Below are positions 1 through 5,749 of a stretch of 5,838 nt of DNA, one piece after another (within the stretch, counting starts at the first letter, position 1; each line of letters begins with the position of its first letter). The DNA is from JBBRLA01 sp038231615 (GTDB taxonomy: Bacteria > Myxococcota_A > Polyangia > Palsa-1104 > JAEUJZ01), in contig JBBRLA010000562.1 in NCBI GenBank assembly GCA_038231615.1, positions 1 through 5,838 of the forward strand, written 5' to 3'. The translations under genes and the position numbers were made by a program. A model generated the notes under the pieces. It saw only the letters and a program-made list of their open reading frames with translations, was not told the origin of the DNA and did not search any database.

Positions 1-2
1 CC

Positions 3-2207
3 CACTGCGGTCTGCTTGGTCGAGCACCTGTCTTGCGTGCTCTTCGGTCCATTGCTTCCAGTGCCTGCGGTTTGCCATGCCCGCAAGCCTGCCTGCCCTC
101 GCCCTGGGTCGCTATCCGTGGTTTATCGAGCGCTTACGTCGCGGCGAACGGCACGACAATGACCCTCTCCGCAGGAGGCCCGAGCGGCTTCGCGGGCTGG
201 TCCGGCGCTTGCACCACGCCCGGGGCGTGCACGTTGACCGTTGGCAGCGGCACGATCCAGGCCACGGCCCTGTTCACCTCCCAGAAGACCTGCAGCCCGG
301 ACGGCGTATGCTGGGAGCGTCCTTTGCCCCAGGGAAACCAGCTCCACGGGGTATGGGGGGCCTCGGCGCAGGACATCTGGGCGGTCGGAGTCCACGGGAC
401 GATCTTGCGTCAGATCGGACCCTACTGGGTCAAGGTGGACACGGGCGCGGAGAACAGTTTGAGCGGAGTATGGGGCAGCGGGAGCGAAGACGTCTGGGCG
501 GGCGGGGTGAACACGCTGCTCCACTTCGACGGCACCTCTCTGAAAAATGTGACCGACCCGTCCATGACCAACGGGACGATCCTGTCGCTGTGGGGCGTCT
601 CGGCACCGGCTGATCCATTCCATCCGCAAAAGAGCGCGACCGAGGTCCTGTGGGGCGTCGGCTACCTGAACAATTCATCGAGCCTGCCCGGTGCCAGCTG
701 GCGTTGGCAAGATGGGAAATTCACGCTCATCCCCGTTCCTGTCAAAAACCCTCTGAGCTGCGTGTGGGGCAGCGGTCCAGACGACGTCTGGGCTGTCACA
801 ATACCGAACGACTACACCAGCACGCAGATCCTTCACTGGGACGGGACCGGGAGTTGGAGTGTGATGCCAACCGGGCTTCCGTCAGGCATGGTGCTGCCGG
901 AGGTGTGGGGACGCGGCCTGAACGATGTTTGGTTCGCCGGTGAGTTTGAACCAGCCAACAGCACGACCGTGACCAGCGTGGTGGTTCATTACGACGGCAA
1001 TCGTTTCACCCGCTATCTGCTGCCGGACAATGTTGTTCTCATCGCTCTGTGGGGGGACACGAAGGGCCGGCTCTGGGCAGCAGGGGACCAGGGCCGCGTG
1101 TATGTACTCACGCTGGACGGTTCCGGTCAGTTACATTCACAACGAGTCCCTTCGCCCAGCTTCAGCGAGGTTCGAGGCGACGGTGCCGTGCTGAGCCTGT
1201 GGGGCAGCGGACCCGACGACGTGGTGGCGGTCGGCTTCGGCGGGATCATCATGCGCTGGAACGGCGCCTATCTCGTGCCGGAAAGCAGTTTCGCGGTGCA
1301 CGGCCTGAACGCGGTGGTCGGCAACGGAGCCGATATCTGGGCGTTCGGCGACCGCGGGACGATCCTGCGTCGCGATGACGGGAACTGGACGCCAGTGCAG
1401 AACCCTCTCGGACAGAACCTCGCCGGGGCCTTCTATGGAGGACCCGAAGACATCTGGACGGTCGGTGACAACGGCCTGGCCCTACACTGGGACGGCGCCC
1501 TGTTCGCGGACCTCAGCGTGGGGGACAATAAACCGCTCTGGGCCGTGTTCCGGCCGCCCGGCGGAGATGTCTGGGCGGTGGGTGGCATGGGCGAGCAACT
1601 CGATGCGAACAATAACATCATCCCGGCCTATGGGACCCTGGTCCGCTGGCAGATGGTGGCCGGGAGTTGGATAACCACGACTTATTCCGCGTCGCACCCG
1701 ATCGTCTCTATCTGGGGGGCTGCCCCGAACGACATCTGGGCCGTGGGTGGCAACTCCGTGACCACATTTAGCCCACCCCCTAACCCCCCCAAGGTGACCA
1801 TCTATCCGGCGATCTTGCACTGGGACGGCACCGCCTGGTCTACGGTCAACCTGGACCCGGGCTACTTGCTCTCCGGGATCTGGGGCAGCAGCGCGAAGGA
1901 CATCTGGGCCGTCGGGGGCACCCCCCCCTGCCTGGGCGGCCCCGGGAACGGAGTGATCCTGCACTACGACGGATCGAGCTGGGGCCCTCCCCTATTTTTG
2001 TCCAACTGTCTGCTCAGCATCTCGGGTACCGACCAGGACCACGTCTGGGCCAGCGGCTTCGGCGGGGTGCTGGTACGTAAGAACGGCACGACCTGGCAAC
2101 CCATCGACAGCGGCACCGGCAATGGCCTCCTGTCCGTCTGGGCCAAGGGGCCGGCGGAGTTCTTCGTCGTGGGCGTCGATGGGACGGTGCTGCACGCTTC
2201 CCCCTAG
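3..2207 (+). CDS. Repeat-rich propeller-type protein, 5'-partial
   Basis: The frame is open to the left window edge. The first in-frame start is a TTG at 33 with no Shine-Dalgarno sequence, so the true start is probably upstream. Numbering from that TTG gives 724 aa. Residues about 31-82 (YVAANGTTMTLSA, then FAGWSGAC and CTLTV) match the pattern of the bacterial divergent InlB B-repeat domain, which is common in secreted or surface proteins. Residues about 104-716 hold about 14 imperfect units of the form LxxVWGSGPDDVWAVGxxGxILHWDG, typical of beta-propeller-like proteins abundant in myxobacteria. I see no catalytic motif and no signal peptide or lipobox; a signal peptide, if present, would lie left of the window. 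The likely role is an extracellular or envelope binding scaffold, which is inference. Third codon positions are strongly G/C and the frame is intact to TAG at 2205. A decayed gene follows on the same strand. Confidence 0.88.
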   Translation, partial: HCGLLGRAPVLRALRSIASSACGLPCPQACLPSPWVAIRGLSSAYVAANGTTMTLSAGGPSGFAGWSGACTTPGACTLTVGSGTIQATALFTSQKTCSPDGVCWERPLPQGNQLHGVWGASAQDIWAVGVHGTILRQIGPYWVKVDTGAENSLSGVWGSGSEDVWAGGVNTLLHFDGTSLKNVTDPSMTNGTILSLWGVSAPADPFHPQKSATEVLWGVGYLNNSSSLPGASWRWQDGKFTLIPVPVKNPLSCVWGSGPDDVWAVTIPNDYTSTQILHWDGTGSWSVMPTGLPSGMVLPEVWGRGLNDVWFAGEFEPANSTTVTSVVVHYDGNRFTRYLLPDNVVLIALWGDTKGRLWAAGDQGRVYVLTLDGSGQLHSQRVPSPSFSEVRGDGAVLSLWGSGPDDVVAVGFGGIIMRWNGAYLVPESSFAVHGLNAVVGNGADIWAFGDRGTILRRDDGNWTPVQNPLGQNLAGAFYGGPEDIWTVGDNGLALHWDGALFADLSVGDNKPLWAVFRPPGGDVWAVGGMGEQLDANNNIIPAYGTLVRWQMVAGSWITTTYSASHPIVSIWGAAPNDIWAVGGNSVTTFSPPPNPPKVTIYPAILHWDGTAWSTVNLDPGYLLSGIWGSSAKDIWAVGGTPPCLGGPGNGVILHYDGSSWGPPLFLSNCLLSISGTDQDHVWASGFGGVLVRKNGTTWQPIDSGTGNGLLSVWAKGPAEFFVVGVDGTVLHASP
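342..2180 (+). repeat. About 14 imperfect coding repeats (WG..DDVWAVG units)
   Basis: Units recur at irregular spacing inside the propeller protein. Clear ones read VWGASAQDIWAVG, VWGSGSEDVWAGG, VWGSGPDDVWAV, VWGRGLNDVWFAG, LWGSGPDDVVAVG, IWGAAPNDIWAVG and IWGSSAKDIWAVG. Degenerate ones (VVGNGADIWAFG, AFYGGPEDIWTVG, ISGTDQDHVWASG, VWAKGPAEFFVVG) lie between and after them. At DNA level the shared core is tggggcagcgg followed by gacgacgtctggg or gacatctgggc. Each unit usually ends with a strand such as ILHWDG, VVHYDG or VILHYDG. The variety between units suggests old internal duplication, not recent slippage. Confidence 0.85.
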
Positions 2208-2232
2208 ATCGAATCAGCGTCCGCGACGGTGA

Positions 2233-2816
2233 CGTTCGCCAGCAAACTCAGAGTCGCAGCGTCGCGTTGATGAGGACGCGGTCGTCGCTCTTCTGCAGGG
2301 CGCGGGCAAAACCCAGGGGGCGGCGATCCTGCGCGAAACCATCCATCTGCTGCTGCCCTGCCTCGGCCTCATAGAGGCGCCCGGCAAGAGCATCAGCATG
2401 GAGGTCGATTTCAACAAGGGGGCGACCCGCAGGTGCTCCCTGAGCGGCATCTACCCCAGCCCCTATCCCGAGCATCGCCAGCAGCTCAAGAGCATCTTCA
2501 ACTACGATCAGGTCGCCTCGTTCCCCCAGATCGACGTCATGGTCATGCCGAAGACGACGGTCTAATACAGCAAGGAGTTTCAGAGCGTATACGATGAAGA
2601 GCACGAGCGCTTTCACCTCTTCGAGATGGGCTTCGACCCCAGCGAGCAGGACAGCCTCTTCTACCGGCTGATGCTGCCGATCGGCACCAGGGGCAACGGC
2701 GAGGCCCATACTCAGGCCCGCTATCAAGCACGTTCGTGCCCGATACGTGCTTCCTCACCGAGCGGCTGGGCCCGGATAACCTCGACACCGAGGTCCAGTT
2801 GAAGCGAACCCCTTGA
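2233..2816 (+). pseudogene. Decayed gene, unknown family (one stop, one frameshift)
   Basis: From 2233 a plus-strand frame with about 88% G/C third positions reads through ILRETIHLLLPCLGLIEAP, ISMEVDFNKGATRRCSLSG and FNYDQVASFPQIDVMV to a TAA at 2563-2565. The same frame resumes directly after the stop with YSKEFQSVYDEEHERFHLFE and DSLFYRLMLPIGTRGNGEA. Near 2720-2730 the coding signal moves to another frame, which reads TFVPDTCFLTERLGPDNLDT and ends at TGA 2814-2816. So there is one nonsense mutation and one frameshift, and no convincing start codon (an in-frame TGA lies at 2230). The 159-aa minus-strand open frame here is its antisense shadow, because the third-position bias favours the plus strand. 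I do not recognise the family. The gap of about 25 nt after the propeller gene would fit a former operon partner. Confidence 0.55.
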
Positions 2817-2882
2817 TGGTCGGGGAGGACCCCGCGAGAACCAAGAGGAGCCCCCTTCGTAGGCTTGGTAAATTTGCTGTAA

Positions 2883-2915
2883 CTGGCCGTTCACACATGG
2901 CCTGTGAACGGCCAG
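2883..2915. repeat. Perfect 13-bp palindrome, 7-nt loop
   Basis: CTGGCCGTTCACA at 2883-2895 is exactly complementary to TGTGAACGGCCAG at 2903-2915, separated by CATGGCC. It starts right after the GTAA proposed as the IS66 left terminus, so it is best read as a subterminal structure of that element. No T-tract follows on either strand, which argues against an intrinsic terminator. Confidence 0.8.
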
Positions 2916-3130
2916 CCACAATCACTGGTACATAGTGAGCATGATCGCGAAGTTTGATGGTGTTCTGATCGTGGAGAATGAGGGAAGGAGCCGCGGGCGA
3001 TCGGTTGGAGGCAGAGGTCAGAAGATGTCGTCGAGAATAGGCTCCTGATCGGATGCGGTAGCGTGGAGGGCGGGGGCTGGTCGGCAACGGCGGGCAGTGG
3101 GTCGAGCCCAGCAAGGAGGTTCCCCATGGC

Positions 3131-3205
3131 GTGGCCGCGCAGCCCACCGACATGCGCCGGTCCTTTGATGGGCTGGTCGCGTTGACCCGCAGTCAGCTGG
3201 CCGCG
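3131..3205 (+). pseudogene. tnpB: IS66 TnpB accessory protein, N-terminal fragment
   Basis: The frame from GTG 3131 reads VAAQPTDMRRSFDGLVALTR followed by SQL. The core TDMRRSFDGL is the hallmark N-terminal motif of IS66 TnpB (the family usually shows DMRKSFDGLAALV), an accessory protein of about 115 aa needed for IS66 transposition. After this the frame runs on to a TGA at 3290-3292 but no longer resembles TnpB, whose next conserved block would be of the type DPLSGHLFVF. A strong Shine-Dalgarno (AAGGAGG, 3113-3119) precedes ATG 3126, which is in another frame. About ten residues normally found before the motif are missing, so the 5' end is also damaged. Only about 25 residues remain, so the product is surely non-functional. 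Confidence 0.72.
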
Positions 3206-3444
3206 ACCTGCCCCAGATCGGCGCTGCCGGCAGCAGGCTCTGCTTTTTTCAGCACCAGATCGGCGAGACCGAGCGCCGCCATCCGTGCATGAACTCCGCC
3301 CGCCAGTACCCGGTCTGCCAACTGCACCCGTTCCTCCTGCACCACGGCCAGCGCCAAGGCCCGCGGGTCGCCAGGCCGCCCAGCGGCCACGTCTTCGACG
3401 AGGGCGCGGGCCAAGCTGGTCACGTGTTGGTCATAGGGAAGCAT
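3193..3444 (-). CDS. 83-aa protein of unknown function, overlaps integrase stop
   Basis: ATG at 3444 to TGA at 3193 encodes an 83-aa mostly helical protein starting MLPYDQHVTSLARALVED, with a middle AVVQEERVQLADRVLAGG and an end KKAEPAAGSADLGQVAAS. Third codon positions are strongly G/C. CAGGA lies about 6 nt before the ATG. No membrane segment, signal or known motif is visible. Its start lies 14 nt inside the integrase stop, so translational coupling to the integrase is likely. The tRNA-derived att segment (3477-3520) sits just upstream, so its transcription from the integrase promoter has to cross the recombination point. Its 3' end abuts and slightly overlaps the TnpB fragment on the other strand. 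A small recombination accessory factor or a decision regulator is possible, but nothing in the sequence proves it. An upstream extension in the same frame to 3594 only reads antisense tRNA and integrase sequence. Confidence 0.6.
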   Translation of the reverse strand: MLPYDQHVTSLARALVEDVAAGRPGDPRALALAVVQEERVQLADRVLAGGVHARMAALGLADLVLKKAEPAAGSADLGQVAAS

Positions 3445-4711
3445 AACATCCTGTAATCCTTGCGCTCCAGGTAGAACTTTTAAGCCGTTGGTCGTGGGTT
3501 CGAATCCCACCGGGCCCACCGACGAGAAATGGGGGGGAAGTCGGCTCTGGGCTGCGACCCACCTGCGACCCAGAAGTTTGCGCTGCCGCCTCACTGAGGG
3601 CGTCTTCCATATGGGCGTAGCGCTGCGTCACCGTGATCGAGGAGTGGCCTACGTACTCCTTGACCTCGACGATCGACCACTTGCGACCCCAGGTCCCGCG
3701 CAGGAGGTGGGACACCATGGTGTGGCGTAGGTCGTGGAATCGCACCCGGCGCGTGATGCCCGCCAGCTCCTTGTGGCCTGCCACCACCTTGCCCTTGCAC
3801 CGGCTGGTGGCCCACCCCCCATCGTCGGTCTCCCCCCGGCGGCCCCCCATTGGGGCGGGGAAGACCAGGCCCGCGGCTGGCTCCCCCGCCAGCTCGTGCA
3901 GCCGACGCAGCGCGTCCAGGGCCGGGGGCAGCAGCGGGATGGAGAGCGGCTCCCCGGTCTTCTCGATGATGATCGAGAGCTGACCGCGCGGCAGGTCCAG
4001 GTTGCACCAATCGAGGGCCCACAGGTCCCCCTGCCGCAGACCGGTGTAGATGGCCGCCTGGTAGCGCAGTCGGGTCCGCTCGTCCAGTTGTGCGCAGGTC
4101 ACCACCTGGGCAATCTCGGCCTGCTTGAGGAAGGTCCAGGGCTGCCGGCGAACGGCCTGCTGCTCCTGCCGGCACGGCCGCACGCCGATCGCCGGGTTGA
4201 CGGGGATGATGCCCTGGTCGGCGGCGGCGCCGAGACACCGGCGCAGGAGGGCCAGCCCGTGCTTCCGCGTCTGAGGAGAGATCGGCTCATCGCCTTTCGC
4301 CTTCGCGCTGGCGTGCTTTCGCCGGCCAGGGCCCTCGACGTTCACCTGGCGCTTCTGGCGGGCGAGCCAGGCCAGGTACGCCACCACGTCCGGTCGGCCG
4401 ATGTCTCGCAGCTCAAGCTGGGCAATCGGGGCAGGGGCGAGCAGGGAGCGCCACCGACTCGCGTCGTCGTCGGCGCTCTTGTTGGTCAGGCTGGCGATCC
4501 ACTGTGCCCCCCAGGTGGCCAGGGTTGGCGCCTGGATGCTGCGCTCCCCGCTCGCCGCCATCACCTGGGCCCCATGCAGAAAGGAGTCCGCCTCGGCCTC
4601 GTCGGCGAAGGTGCGGGTCACGCGATTCCCGTCCACTCTGACACGTATCCGGATCTTGCCTGAGCGGTGGCGGTCCTTGGTTCCTGCTCCGTCTGGTCGG
4701 CTCTTTGGCAT
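3431..4711 (-). CDS. int: Tyrosine-type site-specific integrase
   Basis: Phage-type tyrosine recombinase, 426 aa from ATG 4711, expected to catalyse integration (and with a partner, excision) at the tRNA-Lys att site. Residues about 15-50 form an arm-binding-like N-terminus (SGKIRIRVRVDGNRVTRTFA). Residues about 63-180 are the core-binding helical domain (WGAQWIASL, then PISPQTRKHGLALLRRCL and NPAIGV). The catalytic domain follows: R226 in YTGLRQGDLWALDW, K251 in IIIEKTGEPLSI, H326 and R329 in RFHDLRHTMVSHLL, H356 in EYVGHSSI, and nucleophile Y365 in TVTQRYAHM, so all six are present. Residues about 398-412 (GGPGGIRTHDQRLKS) are antisense tRNA, so the C-terminus crosses the att core. The frame is open up to 4861, but that stretch overlaps the small upstream gene and lacks coding character. 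An in-frame GTG at 4717 is better spaced from AAAGG (6 nt) and is an alternative start (428 aa). It is probably co-transcribed with the 66-aa gene upstream and the 83-aa gene downstream. Confidence 0.93.
   Translation of the reverse strand: MPKSRPDGAGTKDRHRSGKIRIRVRVDGNRVTRTFADEAEADSFLHGAQVMAASGERSIQAPTLATWGAQWIASLTNKSADDDASRWRSLLAPAPIAQLELRDIGRPDVVAYLAWLARQKRQVNVEGPGRRKHASAKAKGDEPISPQTRKHGLALLRRCLGAAADQGIIPVNPAIGVRPCRQEQQAVRRQPWTFLKQAEIAQVVTCAQLDERTRLRYQAAIYTGLRQGDLWALDWCNLDLPRGQLSIIIEKTGEPLSIPLLPPALDALRRLHELAGEPAAGLVFPAPMGGRRGETDDGGWATSRCKGKVVAGHKELAGITRRVRFHDLRHTMVSHLLRGTWGRKWSIVEVKEYVGHSSITVTQRYAHMEDALSEAAAQTSGSQVGRSPEPTSPPFLVGGPGGIRTHDQRLKSSTWSARITGCYASL
3477..3520 (+). other. attP/att core: 3' half of tRNA-Lys(UUU)
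   Basis: The segment folds position by position as a tRNA 3' half. The anticodon loop is CTTTTAA (3477-3483, anticodon TTT at 3479-3481), the anticodon 3' stem is GCCGT, and the variable loop is TGGTC. The T-stem is GTGGG/CCCAC around the loop TTCGAAT (3494-3510). The acceptor 3' strand is CGGGCCC (3511-3517), followed by discriminator A 3518 and CC. The 5' half is absent: the bases before 3477 (TAGAA) cannot pair with GCCGT, and no GGGCCCG acceptor strand lies within tRNA distance to the left. Integrases that use tRNA genes duplicate exactly such 3' halves, with crossover in the anticodon or T loop. Identity ending at the anticodon loop points to anticodon-loop crossover. It is not an expressible tRNA here. 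The neighbouring integrase gene reads through it in antisense. Confidence 0.82.
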
Positions 4712-4718
4712 GCGCACA

Positions 4719-4919
4719 CTATACCTTTCGCAAAAGTTGCCGGGCCTGCTGCACGGCCAATTCGTCCACCGGCCCCGGCGGCATCGGCGGCACCACCCGG
4801 CGGCGCTTCTTCGGGAGTGGGGCGAGCACCGCAGGAGCAGCTCGGTCTTCCTCGCCATCAAGGACGGCGGCGAGCTGGCGCAGCAGGGACGCTACCGCGC
4901 GCTCCTTCTCAGGGGTCAT
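4719..4919 (-). CDS. 66-aa small protein upstream of integrase
   Basis: ATG 4919 to TAG 4719 encodes a 66-aa protein: a helical start MTPEKERAVASLLRQLAAVL, an acidic patch (DGEEDRAA), a basic cluster PKKRRR, a proline-rich linker VVPPMPPGPVDE, and a helical end ELAVQQARQLLRKV. GAGGG lies 5 nt before the ATG, a good Shine-Dalgarno, and third positions are G/C-rich. The same frame is open up to 5078, but that upstream part is AT-richer, contains the repeat motifs, and looks non-coding. Its stop lies 1 nt before the alternative integrase GTG or 7 nt before the ATG, so the two are almost certainly one operon. The position directly before int fits a small recombination directionality or DNA-binding factor, but I see no helix-turn-helix and cannot name a family. 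Confidence 0.6.
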   Translation of the reverse strand: MTPEKERAVASLLRQLAAVLDGEEDRAAPAVLAPLPKKRRRVVPPMPPGPVDELAVQQARQLLRKV

Positions 4920-5013
4920 AGAGGCCCTCGCGCTGCTCTGACACGGATTGCCATTAAAACGAGCGTATCGATAAAACACGTGGTTCCGGAAGCCCCAAAG
5001 ATCGATTTTTCCC

Positions 5014-5202
5014 AACCGTTTTCCAAACCGTTTTCCGACGGCAGATATCCACATCCCCAGATTCTTCCAACCCGGCATCGGCCGCGGGTTTGCAACTCAT
5101 CCACGCAGCCCCAGGGGAGCGTAGCAAACCGTTTTGCGAAAACCGGTTCGGGCTGCCCGTGCGGTGAAAAACCGTTCGCGCGTACGAATCGGAAACGGTT
5201 TT
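5014..5202. repeat. AACCGTTTT motif cluster, AT-richer non-coding stretch
   Basis: AACCGTTTT occurs exactly at 5014-5022, 5026-5034 (12 bp apart, both followed by CC) and 5127-5135. Variants are AAAACCGGTT at 5139-5148, AAAACCGTT at 5168-5176, and an inverted AACGGTTTT at 5194-5202. The copy at 5126-5135 with 5138-5148 forms an inverted repeat around TTTTGCGAAAA, and 5168-5176 pairs with 5194-5202. The surrounding 4920-5220 has lower GC than its neighbours and no coding character of its own, although a minus-strand frame runs through it unstopped. It lies upstream of the small-ORF-int operon and downstream of the RHH-like frame. The simplest reading is binding sites for a regulator or replication initiator of the element, which is inference. 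I found no convincing -35/-10 pair for the int operon in this stretch. Confidence 0.6.
5045..5053 (+). promoter_or_regulatory. DnaA-box-like 9-mer
   Basis: ATATCCACA differs from the DnaA box TTATCCACA at one position and lies between the second and third AACCGTTTT repeats. A single one-mismatch 9-mer can arise by chance, so this has weight only alongside the repeat cluster. Confidence 0.2.
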
Positions 5203-5220
5203 CGGGCTGGCGATCGGCGC

Positions 5221-5572
5221 TCACTTCAGGATCTTCCTGCCAATGCGGGGTCCAGGCGCATGCCTGGGCAGCCGCTCCACCTCGGCCCAGTCTGATCGAC
5301 TGAACCTCAGGTCTTCTATTCTTGGTCATCCGGCCGGCGGCGCGCGCCCAGGTTCTCGCTGCCTTTTGGTCGATGCCTCGCTCTTCGACCCACTGCGGAT
5401 AGGTCAGCCGCTCCGCCTGGCGCATCGCATCGGTCGCATCGCCGCCCGAGCGGAGGCGGAATTCCATCTCCGCGTCGAACGCCGCCATCTTCGCCTCTGC
5501 GGCCATAACTATCGCCCTCGCCTCCAACACATCAGCCGCCGCCTGCCGGCGTTGAGCCAGCAGTTTAGACAC
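5221..5572 (-). CDS. Probable DNA-binding protein, apparent +1 frameshift
   Basis: From GTG 5572 the minus strand shows good coding character: VSKLLAQRRQAAADVLEARA, helical AAFDAEMEFRLRSGGDATDA, then LTYPQWVEERGIDQKAARTW. Around 5329-5310 the signal changes frame. The starting frame runs on unstopped to 4916 but with poor third-position bias and odd composition through the repeat cluster. The neighbouring frame reads IEDLRFSRSDWAEVERLPRH and GPRIGRKILK with about 80% G/C third positions in its best part, ending at TGA 5221-5223. That tail resembles ribbon-helix-helix proteins (LxFSxxEWAEVERxAR), such as antitoxins or relaxosome accessory factors. A one-base insertion, a programmed shift or a sequencing error would all fit. 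The alternative is a single long protein ending at 4916. The start is uncertain: ATG 5506 has GAGGG 8 nt upstream, whereas GTG 5572 has no Shine-Dalgarno. Upstream starts (ATG 5662, GTG 5704) add an Arg/Pro-rich stretch without coding bias. Confidence 0.45.
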
Positions 5573-5690
5573 GGGATGCGTATGCAGAGGTAGGCGAGCA
5601 GCCCCGCAGCCCTTGCGAACCGGTCGTAAGGGGCGCGGGCTCCCACCACGGCTCTCTGCCATCGTGACTCTGGTTGATCGAAGAGCACAT

Positions 5691-5723
5691 TTCCCCCCTC
5701 GCACCGCTCCTTAGTGGGGGGAA
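5691..5723. promoter_or_regulatory. Inverted repeat in divergent intergenic region
   Basis: TTCCCCCC at 5691-5698 is complementary to GGGGGGAA at 5716-5723 across a 17-nt loop. The minus-strand transcript would place AAGGAG in the loop and end the stem directly before ATG 5690. The region 5573-5749 between the minus gene and the plus gene holds no gene I can support, so this is the best candidate for an operator or an RNA hairpin controlling a minus-strand leader. Short minus frames here (ATG 5690, 41 codons, stop TAA 5565-5567 overlapping the GTG 5572 region; and ATG 5751) lack firm support. Confidence 0.35.
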
Positions 5724-5749
5724 TCTCGGAAGCGATATGAAGGGCGGCC

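Larger units (their letters stand above)
2879..3205 (+). mobile_element. IS66-family insertion sequence fragment (left end)
   Basis: IS66-family elements begin with GTAA, make 8-bp target duplications, and encode TnpA, TnpB and TnpC in order. Here GTAA at 2879-2882 opens a perfect palindrome, and about 250 bp further in, on the same strand, lies an unmistakable TnpB N-terminal segment. There is no intact tnpA between them. The longest plus-strand frame there (ATG 2941, about 36 codons) looks degenerate, as does the rest of the stretch. No tnpC is present. The sequence stops resembling TnpB at about 3205, where the minus-strand 83-aa gene ends, so the right part was lost at a junction. A target duplicate of AATTTGCT (2871-2878) would be expected at the missing right end. 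The exact ends are inferred from the GTAA rule and the TnpB piece. Confidence 0.55.

Noticed and set aside
1776..1930. C-tracts within the propeller gene as phase-variation sites
   Set aside because: Runs of 7-8 C are short for GC-rich DNA and lie late in the gene, so slippage control is not supported.
2248..2727. 159-aa minus-strand open frame
   Set aside because: Shares codon register with the decayed plus-strand gene, whose third positions carry the stronger G/C bias. Its sequence has the look of an antisense translation.
2883..2915. Rho-independent terminator
   Set aside because: The stem is perfect but is not followed by a T-run on either strand.
2755..3153. 132-aa minus-strand frame over the IS66 fragment
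   Set aside because: Low-complexity Ser/Pro/Arg-rich translation with no coding bias, antisense to the TnpB fragment.
3440..3520. A functional tRNA-Lys gene
   Set aside because: Only the 3' half is present. The bases before the anticodon loop cannot form the anticodon stem, D-arm or acceptor stem.
3734..4663. 309-aa plus-strand open frame
   Set aside because: Lies wholly opposite the integrase, which has all catalytic residues. An antisense shadow typical of high-GC DNA.
4712..4861. N-terminal extension of the integrase to ATG 4861
   Set aside because: It overlaps the 66-aa gene, is rich in Arg, Cys and Trp with no domain character, and the integrase N-terminus is normal from ATG 4711 or GTG 4717.
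4401..5303. 300-aa plus-strand open frame
   Set aside because: Antisense of the integrase N-terminus, the small gene and the repeat region. Its codon bias is worse than the minus-strand genes, which carry clear motifs.
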